Assembly: GCA_963693365.1 (NCBI GenBank)
Contig: CAVNZM010000006.1
Location: 558,001 to 622,000 of the forward strand
Origin: Amoebidium appalachense
Lineage: Eukaryota > Ichthyosporea
Length of the DNA stretch: 64,000 bases
Direction: 5' to 3'
A program made the translations under genes and the position numbers. Shown piece by piece: positions 19,472-64,000 of the stretch. Within the stretch, counting starts at the first letter, position 1, and each line of letters starts with the position of its first letter. The notes under the pieces are model-generated. The model was not told where the DNA came from. It ran no database searches and worked only from the letters and a program-made list of their open reading frames with translations.

Positions 19472-19590
19472 CCCCCCCCCCCCCCCCCCCCCCCCCAACC
19501 ACCACCACCACCCACCCACCCACCCACCCACCCACCCACCCACACAAACAAACAAACAAACAAAAAAAAAAAAAAAAAAAAAAAAAACAC
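19439..19590 (+). repeat. Poly-C, (CCA)n, (CCCA)n, poly-A compound tract
   Basis: A poly-C run with one T (19439-19496) passes into CCA, CCCA, CAAA and finally poly-A. It lies 150 bp beyond the stop codon of cyclase B and might be within its 3' UTR. Confidence 0.85.
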
Positions 19591-19743
19591 ACCCACCCCT
19601 AAACAACTTCGTTCAATATTATATAACACTGGAGACGGTCATTCCTGCCTTGGACAACACCTAATCTAGCTCCGTTGGGCAAACACACGGAAAGGGGCCA
19701 CTCACAAACAGAGAAAAGAGTGACAACTACACCAACTACCCCC

Positions 19744-26198
<6,455 letters not shown>

Positions 26199-27748
26199 TT
26201 TTTCCCCCCGTATCACTTCCTATAATAGGACTTGCCTAACTCACACAACCTTTGCGGGTGTGTTGTATGCTAATACTGCTAGAGTGTTTGGGCGCGGTTA
26301 ATGAGAAATGGAGCCCGGTGTTGCATAGCTGACCGTGCTGTCAGCCGGCCAGGCTGTTTCGTTTCAAAACCCGGAGGCTGTGTGTCTTTTTTTGTGTTTG
26401 AGCCCGGCCCAGCGGACAAGCTGACGGTCTATTCATTGCACAATGTCAATCTATGGTATGCAGAAAGGGGGGCTTCAAAGCCTGTGATTGGTGATGGGTG
26501 GATAAATTTAGCGGGTATAGTAGTCTACATGGGTAGACTTTAGGAATTGTTTTTATGCACGCGGTCTGTCGGTAGTAGGCCTGCCTATGATAGGCCCTGG
26601 TTCGATGAAGGCGCATCTTTTTCATGAGCTCTAGCCAGCGAGCTTACGACTTACACAAAGAGCTTGGCTGTGGCTCCCGTTATACGCTTGCTACGAAGAA
26701 GAGGCACGCGTATCAGTCGTTTCCTTGATTTATGATGCCTGGACGCGAAAGAGTGAATGGAGGTGTGTACGACTCTGCCATTGCCTCCTGAGTCAGCTGA
26801 TCATGATAGAAAAGAATTGATGACGCAATGGTGCATAATCAGTCACAGCTGTACACAGTGACTCAGTGAGCGCACGTTCACCGTGGATGGAGAGGCGTGC
26901 ACACATGCGAGATAGTAGAAATTCACGTCAAATTGCTATAACAATAAAAATACTGTGTGTTTATATGTTATACTACTTTGCATATAGAAAAAAGCAGCTA
27001 AATTGTTGTCATTATTACAATGTGCATAAACTTTGAAAGGTTTGGTCCGGGTGCACAGGCTGGCTCATGTAGGGCTGGAAGTACGGTAGATCTACAACTG
27101 AATCAGGGCTGCGAAAGCACAAATCAAAGATGCCATCGTGGGTGCCATTTCACGACCATTCATGCGTATTGAGCTCCCAAGAACAGCCCCAAATATACAG
27201 AGGAAGAAAAAAAAATCATAATTTGCGATAGAAGACTGCCTACCGATTTATAAATATAAAGACACGTATGTATGTATGTACTGCTACCGCAACTCGGCAT
27301 AAACATATAAAATCTACGGAAAGGTAACCACAGTCCACAGAATACCGAAAGATGAAAATATTCGAACAAGCTTCTCAGCCCCGGAAGAACCCAACCTTAG
27401 CCAATCGGATTTAGGCGTCACCTTCTGACTCTTATCCAATAGGTTGCAAGTGTCAACAAACAAAAAGCAGTGACACGGACCACGGCCGTGCACCGACACT
27501 CAAGAGTCTCGCACAAGGGCTTTTTTTTTTTTGGGTTTCTTTCTTTTCTTTTTTTTCGCTTTTGTTTGCTTTTCCTGCTTTTTCATGTATTTCATTCACA
27601 GCTACGTTGAACTCAAATCGTAATTCTGAGAAATAGATACTCATCCCGCTTCCCACCTTATTCAAGCATTTTGAGCCTATGCCGATGGGAACACCCCATT
27701 ACCTTCCCCCCATTTCCAGTACAATCACACCACTAGGGCGCAGGCACC
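26199..27748. other. Intergenic region between divergent cyclase B and GH63 genes
   Basis: About 1.55 kb of non-repetitive DNA, probably holding both promoters. I see no coding sequence, and no TATA box that I would defend. The word GGCCTGCCTATGATAGGCCC (26579-26598) is a short inverted repeat, followed by a GGTTCGATGAAGG word. A (GTAT)n stretch lies at about 27265-27280 and a T-rich tract at 27521-27560. Confidence 0.5.
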
Positions 27749-42792
<15,044 letters not shown>

Positions 42793-44054
42793 ATATGGAA
42801 ATGTGTGGTGTGCATGGCCCCACTTTCCTAATATGGTCAATGACCTAATATGGTTATTGGTCAGAGCAACCAGGTGACTGACTAATGATGTCAGTGTTTG
42901 TGGCACTTAGTGCAAAGAGTGTACAGTAGGTGGCATTATGAGTGGAAGATAGGTGACCTTTTGAGGTTTGTAGGGTTGTGTTTGGTTGCAATGTGATCAA
43001 GCTTGGTATGCAGGGATGGACACAGCTGATTGGCCAATTGGTCGTCCGAGACATAGTGGAATGTAAAATCTGTGACTGTGATTGATGATTAGAAATTTTA
43101 ATTTTAATTTTAGCCAGCTGTCTTCATGTGATTGGTTCGTGTGACCAATGCACGTACCCATCGGTAAACCCTATTAATGGGCAGTAAAGCCAAATCGAGA
43201 TGATTGCAAAGACAACTGCTCCCGCTCCCCCTCCCCCCTCCCCAAACAACAACAACAACAACAACGACAAAAAAAAAACAAAAAAAACAAACAAAAAAAA
43301 CCTCCCCCTCCAAAAAGAGTTTCCCGGTTCGAAACACACTCGTAGCACACACCCCCACCACCCCCATCCCACCATTGACGATCAGTACCACACACATCTG
43401 CACACGCGTGCCGTCAATCCCTCCAGCCATCTAACATGTATTCAGTTCACCTTAAGGCAGGCACCAGTGACTTAGTGTTGGTCAACTATGTCCAGATTGA
43501 AAAACCTGCCCATTTCAAAATAAATGAGTGGGGCTTACACAGTGGCCGTATGGGAATCCACCTCTGAAACAGAGGGGAGGCACATCATTATAGCCTTGAG
43601 TAGTCTAAGGTCGGGATGTGTTTATTGAGGCTACAAACGAAACAGATTATGGTTCTTGTATGATGCATACATCCTGTACAAAAGTAAAGAGCATCAAACT
43701 GCTTGGGTTCTTCGTGCATTGAGTTGAAAGTGTGACTGGGCACATTTCATTTTGTATGTGTGGCTAAACGACGATACATCCTACTTTGTAATAAAAAAAA
43801 AAGAAAAGCAAAGGAAGCTCAACTTTCTAAACAACAACCAACGCGCATCCACAGTAGCGCTCATTCACGCATGGCCATACGATCCACAACACACACACAC
43901 ACACACTCAACATGTGTAGAAATCCCCCCGTGCCTTCCTCTGCCTCCCCCCCCCCCCCCCCCCCACTGCCGCCGCCCCAAAACTCAGACATATCCAATGT
44001 ATTTTCCTTGAACATCCACGAGCTGCTATACAGTTTACCCCCTCCCCCCCCCCC

Positions 44055-44088
<34 letters not shown>

Positions 44089-44254
44089 ACATACACACAC
44101 ACCCTCCATCTTTGCTATATATATTAGCACATGCAGTATGTACATGACGCCATGGATACAACATCCACCCCAGCCAACGTCTATCCCAAACAAGTCCTCG
44201 ATATATCCCACCCATACCCTAGACATACGACATATACCCGGTATATCCCACCCA
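42793..44254. other. Intergenic region between convergent GH63 and ABC genes
   Basis: No gene seen. AATAAA at 43519-43524 on the plus strand and TTTATT at 43621-43626 (AATAAA on the minus strand) are candidate polyadenylation signals for the GH63 and ABC transcripts, placed back to back about 100 bp apart. Another AATAAA lies at 43790 before an A-run. Poly-C runs occur at 43946-43964 and 44041-44089. Confidence 0.45.
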
Positions 44255-58787
<14,533 letters not shown>

Positions 58788-59355
58788 TTCCTCCCTCGCG
58801 CCTACTCGCCCACTCACTTATTCTTTGTTCGGAAATTGTTCCCTACACCTTCCCTCCTCTGTGTGCATGCAGTCACAAACAGCGGCTGATCATAATCATC
58901 GCCGGGCCCGGCCGGCCGGTGCACATTTGTGAGCCACTCGGGGGTTGCAATAAAAAGCACAGATTTGCACTTATACTGGCAATGAAATTTGGGGCGATTT
59001 CGGGGATTACGATAGTACCCCCCATGCAAGTTTGAGGTTTTCAACCGCCACACACAGTCTTCAACACTCAGAAACGCACAGAAAAAAGAGGGGAAGGTCG
59101 CTTCTGCTCTGTTTTTTTACCTTGTACATTCGTGGTGACTTTAGGAGAAATCTTGGTGTATATGCCCCAGTGGTCGTAGTTTCCCTTTATCTGTGAGTTT
59201 CTAGCTTTTCTATACTAGCTATTGATTAATTTATGCTTCATCTTGGCAAGCCTGCCCTCGTTTGTTCCATGCACAACTGTCATTTGTTTACACAACACTA
59301 CAGAACAGGTCAGGGAATATTTCATGTTGTGTGGTGCATCTAGGAGTCCGATACA
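58788..59355. other. Shared upstream region of divergent ABC and INTS3 genes
   Basis: Only 568 bp separate the two start codons. The stretch is free of microsatellites, unlike everything around it, which suggests a constrained two-way promoter. A GC-rich patch (GGGCCCGGCCGGCCGG) lies at 58903-58919. No TATA box is assigned. Confidence 0.55.
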
Positions 59356-60408
59356 ATGCAGTCTACAGCCGGGCAGCTTGGGGCCCAAAGGTCCATGGAG
59401 GGAGAGCAAGCGCCCGTGCAGCGTCCGCCCGAGAGAGTAGCTCCACCGTCCAGGCTGTTTGCTTACACAATCCTCAGCCCGGTGGATGATGTTGACAAGG
59501 TAATGGCACGGGTGTTCTTAGGAGGGCGGTGAGGATTATGGTAGCTCATTATTGCCAACAACACTGGTAGGGGGTGTGACCCTCAGCACGGACCGATTGC
59601 CTTGATCGTGAATGGATTCTTGCTTCGAACATCGTCTTACCTCGTGTGTGTGGGTATGGGCGTGTGCGTGTTTGTTACCTCTGTCGGTGGAGATAACCAT
59701 ATACAACGGTATTGCGCTGGTTAAACGATGCACTGAAGTAATGGTCTACGTCACGGTTAACGGTTCTCGAAAGACTTGACATGAAAAGGTGGATACGGCG
59801 AGCTTTAGGTGACTGTGCCCAGGGTGTGGAATGGAGGGGAGGGAGGGGGGGGGGGGGGGGGGATTAACATGGTGACTTGCATTCGTAGTTGCATTTGTGA
59901 GAACCGATATGTGAGGCCACCTTTTGTTGCATTACAGGAGTGTCCGTTTCCGAGCCCAGTTAGGATGATACGCTGTCTGACGGGCACTGTGCAGGCCTGG
60001 GCCCCACGATACCAGCAGCTGCAGGAGCTTGTGGAGAACATGCCAGAGGTGGATGCCAAGAATATACTCGTACAAAAGGTGGGTGGTGGGGAGGGTACGG
60101 AGGGCAGTTGATTTCGTGCTTATAGTATGGTTGGATGTTCAAGGCTTGAGGGTGGCAGGGTTCGTGTCAGAGGGGTGGGGGGGGCGTCGGGCTGATGGCT
60201 TATTTGTCAAGATGTTATTGACAGCGAAATTGCCGTGTGTTCTACACTGCAATTTGTGACAGTGTTTGCACCTCTGTATAGTCAACGTCATGCTAAGCAA
60301 TCGTCGCATTGGATCTCCATGACCTTTAGCCATCACACATTCAGACCGTTAAGGGGTGAGATGGAATTTTACACGACAGGCCTTTTCATGCTCATATTTA
60401 TTTATTCT

Positions 60409-60439
<31 letters not shown>

Positions 60440-60873
60440 GGGGGGAGGAGGGGGAAGGGTTAGGGGTCGTGCACGTGAGACCGTATAATGGATGGTAACG
60501 GGCATGGCTGCAGGTGACGAGCAGCCAGACGGGGCAGCTGATTGACCTTGTGCTGGGGCTGCTGTACGGCATGCTGGTCAGCCCAGAGTATGCTCCAAAG
60601 GTATTTTGTGGCTCATATTCGTGTACACTTGTGTGCATGTATGTCTGTTGCATGACATAGATTCCCCATCGTGCCCACCTTTTCTGTTTTCTTATTTATT
60701 CAGTGCTATTGACCTTCCCGTGGGAAGGGGAGAGGGTGGGTGGATGGGTGGTGTTGGTGTGTGTGTGTGTGTGTTGGGGGGGGGGGGGGGGGGGGGGGGG
60801 GGTTACATGGGGCTTGGTCGGCCGGGAACTTTTATTTATTTATTTATTTATTTATTTTTTTTTTTATTTTTTT

Positions 60874-60911
<38 letters not shown>

Positions 60912-61000
60912 TTTGGGGCAGCTAAAAACACAAAGGTTAAGTTGAACCAAAGAAGGTGAGTAGGGTAACGAATTCTTTCAAACCCACAACCTTCCGGCCC

Positions 61001-61034
<34 letters not shown>

Positions 61035-61687
61035 CTCCCTGTTCTGACGGGCTGTGCAGTGCTGGCAGTTTCTGCGGGCCATGCAGGTGCAGCGCATGAC
61101 GGTGGGGGTGGCCTGCGACAACCTGACCCACGTGGTCAACCACAGATACCCGGAGCTGCTGCCCACAGCAAAGAGGCAGGTCCGTGGGTATTGCTATTAC
61201 TATAATAGTTGTATTGTTGTTGTTGTTATTGTTATTATTCCACTAATACCATTACATTTATTAGTGTTGTAATTATTTTTACTAGTACCACTCGTGCTAC
61301 TATTGCTGTTCTTATCATTAATATTGATGTTATTGGTGTTATGTGTGTTTTTTGGGGCCGCTGGGAGGAGACACGGGGGGGTGGGTTGGGGGGGGGGGAC
61401 CAGAATTCAGGAGGGAGGACAAGCCTGCCTGGGTGCAGGGACTGGTGGGGGAAAATCACTAGCGCAGTAGACATGTTCAGTGATTCCTTCTCTTTGCTTA
61501 TTGTCGTTGTTGTATAGATGATATACATGGGTGGGTGGCTAGTGCAAGTTCCAAAGGGAGATAAGGTTAGGGGTGGCAACCACTTGCGGACACGGCTACA
61601 CGGGACACCATGCCAGGGGCTGTACGGGCATGCTCGTGCAAGACTGCTTGAGTGCATGTTTGTGAAAGTTAACATATGCTTACTAGA

Positions 61688-61720
<33 letters not shown>

Positions 61721-61786
61721 AGCCTCCCCTTTTCCTTTCCTTTCCTTTCCTTTCTTTTTCTTTCGTTGCTTTGATTTTTTTTTTTT

Positions 61787-61825
<39 letters not shown>

Positions 61826-62169
61826 GCTGGAATAGAGAGGAAAAACAGATCCCCAGCTTTGGTCTGATCGTAGTAGAAGCAGTGTTGTGCTGGATTGTAC
61901 AGTGGATTCAGTATCTGTTGCTGGGTATTTGTCTGTTGTTCTGGTTTCAACATGTCGTATGGCCCACTTACTTGCCACGCGGAAGCCTGATATCTGCTGC
62001 ACCGCAGCTTGTGTGGGTGCTTGGCCAGTTTGCACGGGACGGCACTCCAGAGGCCGAGCCACTGATCAGAAACATGTTGCGCTGGATGGCCGGTCCGTAC
62101 ATACCCCCCCCCTTCTTCCCCCTTCCCCCCTCTCCCTCCACATATATGGCACGCAGGGCTGTAATGTGT

Positions 62170-62211
<42 letters not shown>

Positions 62212-64000
62212 ACACACACCATCACCACCACCACCGCCACCACCATGCATACTCTTGTGTGTGCCATGCCACCTGCATTGTGTTGCCCGTTGTAAATATG
62301 TACTCCGTATTCTGTTGGCATTCTACCCATCATCCCCCCCCTCCCCCCCCCCCTCCCCCCCCCCCCCCACCTCCGGTTGTCCTTCATGACTGTATACTTA
62401 GTACTCTACAACACATCCCCCCCCCCCCCCCCCCTCTCTTTATGGCACATTAGGACGGTGCTGTGGCAGCATGCACTGGTGTACTGTAGGGCCAGTGCAC
62501 TGACGGTGGTGGGTGCAGGGGGGATGTGACGAAGGACAACATGGACCTGGTGGCCGGCATGCTCTCCCTGCTCAGCGAAAACAAGTCGGTCTCAATATAC
62601 TCCCCCCCCCCCCCCCCCCCTCCCCCTCCCCCCCCCACACGCACACGCACACACTTCTTTTCCTCGTTTTTAGTGGAGTGAGGGCTTTTTTGGGCCGGAA
62701 ATGGGTGGTGGGTAATATCGGGTTTGTTGGTGCTGGTATTGGTTGGGGTATTGCGGCTGTTGATTGAAGTCGCTTCTATCCTGGCTTTGTACTGACCCTC
62801 TTTTCCCTGGACGGTTGTGGTGGGGGCGGCGGTGGTGTGTGTGTGTGTGTGTGGGGTGGGGGGGGGGAGGGGGGGGGGGGGGGAAGGTTGCACATGTATG
62901 TATGGATGAGGAATTTTTTTTCCCCGTTTGCAGTTATGGGTCGACATGTGCATTGCATGGTGCCAAATGAGCGCAATTTCACGTGCACACAAGGTCCCTT
63001 CTGCTCATTAAAAAGTAGGAATAGTGTTAGTGGTGGCTCAGCTCTAACCATATACGTGCAGGGCCTATGTTGGTCGGCACCCCCAGCTAGTCAGCCACAG
63101 CATCTACACGTACCTGCGGCTCATAGCAGACCACAGGGACCATAGGGAGCTGAGGGCTAGAGAGGCAAACTACTGCGCTGAGATGATTACTGCACACGTG
63201 AGTTGTCTAAAAGATTTATCTTACTATATCTTACTAAATCATGTTTTATTTTATTGTGGGGGGGGAGGGGGGTTGGGGGGGGGGTTCCAGGGCCCACGCT
63301 TTTTCGTGTGTGTGTGTGTGTGTGTGCGTGCGCGCGCGCGTGTGCGTGTCTATATGTATGTTTTTTTATGCTGGTGATCGTTTTTTTGTTTGTTTTTTTT
63401 TGTTTTTTTTTTTTTTTTGGGGGGGGGGGGGGGGGGTTGGCAATATAACCCAATAAAAGCACCATCGACTAGGCTCACCATGACTAGATCGCATTGTTGG
63501 AAACTGCATCCGGAACCACGTAGGCTGGAAAATGTGGTGTGTTTTTTTTGTCACTGTTACAATGCCTGGGCCACTGACTGGGGGGGCCGGCAGCAAACCG
63601 AATGCTTTGCCATCGGCAGAGAACTCATCCGAGTGCTCCAAGGTGAGTGGGGGCATGGGTGGGTGTAGAGTGGTGGGTGCTGGGGGTGTAGTTTGCACGT
63701 GATACTTGTCTGCTTTCCTTCTTAGCAGGCCAAATCTTTATGAGCCAATAGATACTGTGTGTGTGTGTGTGTGCAGTGAGCCAATAGATATTTTGTGTGT
63801 ATGCAGTGAGCCAATAGATATTGTATGTGTGTGTGCAGTGAGCCAATAGATATTGTGTGTTTGTGCAGTGAGCCAATAGATCTTGAGTGTATGTGCATTA
63901 GACCAATGTTCTGGTGGGCCCATCACCTTTGCTGACTGCACCCACAGACTGTGCGCTGCTGCCCGTCATCAGGGTCGTCTGGGAGAGATTGCTCAAGCAG
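59356..64000 (+). CDS. INTS3: Integrator complex subunit 3-like protein, N-terminal part (runs off the window)
   Basis: Exons: 59356-59499, 59995-60078 (or 59938-60078), 60514-60600, 61060-61179, 62008-62096, 62519-62584, 63062-63197, 63594-63642, 63948-64000 (continues). About 276 residues are visible; the human protein is about 1040. INTS3 is a scaffold of the Integrator complex, which cleaves and ends RNA polymerase II transcripts such as snRNAs, and it also joins the SOSS DNA-repair complex. Collinear matches to the INTS3 N-terminal domain include RYPELLPTAKRQLVWVLGQ, NMDLVAGMLSLLSENK, SHSIYTYLRLIADHRD and ECFAIGRELIRVLQ. Exon 5 uses the donor at 62097 (GTACAT); the nearer GGTCCG site would break the frame. 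The shorter exon 2 fits the family length better. The start ATG at 59356 is the first in frame. Nuclear. Confidence 0.8.
60779..60911 (+). repeat. Poly-G, (TTTA)n, poly-T, poly-G in INTS3 intron 3
   Basis: A G-run at 60777-60802, TTTA repeats at about 60831-60856, a T-run and a G-run at 60876-60910, in that order. Further poly-T/poly-G blocks occur in the INTS3 introns at 60410-60445, 61004-61034 and 61778-61826. Confidence 0.88.
63740..63905 (+). repeat. ~34-bp repeat with AGCCAATAGATATTGTGTG core, INTS3 intron 8
   Basis: Five units of GAGCCAATAGATA plus a short GT-rich part of variable length, ending about 45 bp before the exon 9 acceptor at 63947. Confidence 0.88.

Noticed and set aside
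26560-26620. Possible tRNA-like sequence with GGTTCGATG near an inverted repeat
   Set aside because: The arms do not form a cloverleaf. It might be a worn SINE fragment but there is too little to claim it.
62091-62525. Frameshift in the INTS3 gene at the RWMA-G-DV junction
   Set aside because: Using the donor at 62097 (after CCGGTCC) instead of 62093 restores the phase without any break.

Overview
The window is nuclear DNA from an intron-dense eukaryote. Every recognisable protein is cut into short exons (about 40-220 bp) joined by GT-AG introns. The introns are full of simple repeats: (CA)n/(GT)n, (CT)n and uninterrupted poly-C/poly-G runs of up to 82 bases. There are no operons, Shine-Dalgarno sites or other bacterial signs. 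The gene set (secreted glutaminyl cyclase, GH63-type glucosidase, TAP-like ABC half-transporter, Integrator subunit 3) does not fix the lineage. A protist or alga seems likeliest to me, but this is not proven.

Layout: (1) 437-530, minus: a possible first coding exon of an unknown gene, divergent from (2) 1868-8337, plus: glutaminyl-peptide cyclotransferase copy A, 8 exons, 373 aa. (3) 8338-19743: repeat-rich DNA containing one two-exon C2H2 zinc-finger gene (11171-12541, minus), two copies of a retroposon-like element, a 39-bp tandem array and very large microsatellites. (4) 19744-26198, minus: glutaminyl cyclase copy B, 8 exons, 384 aa, a tail-to-tail paralogue of copy A with the same intron positions and phases. 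(5) 27749-42792, plus: GH63-type glycosidase, 25 exons, 952 aa. (6) 44255-58787, minus: TAP/ABCB-type half-transporter, 22 exons, 787 aa, with a complete set of ATPase motifs. (7) 59356-64000, plus: the 5' part of an INTS3-like gene, nine exons seen, running off the window.

I built the gene models by hand. I joined exons only where splice sites and reading phase agreed and the product matched the remembered family consensus. Coordinates should be close to exact, but no transcript data were available. The genes do not form an evident pathway. Both cyclases have signal peptides and all the metal and catalytic residues, so both should make N-terminal pyroglutamate on secretory-pathway proteins. 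The ABC protein should be a membrane exporter, the GH63 protein looks cytosolic, and the INTS3 and zinc-finger proteins should be nuclear.

The most interesting signals are: a 139-bp stretch that is identical between the two otherwise diverged cyclase genes (gene conversion); a short interspersed element with tRNA-like A and B boxes and a poly-C tail, one copy of whose tail serves as a splice-acceptor pyrimidine tract; a second retroposon-like family with an 11-bp target duplication; a near-perfect 168-bp palindrome inside a GH63 intron; and a consistent pattern in which (GT)n grows out of splice donors and (CA)n abuts splice acceptors on the sense strand.
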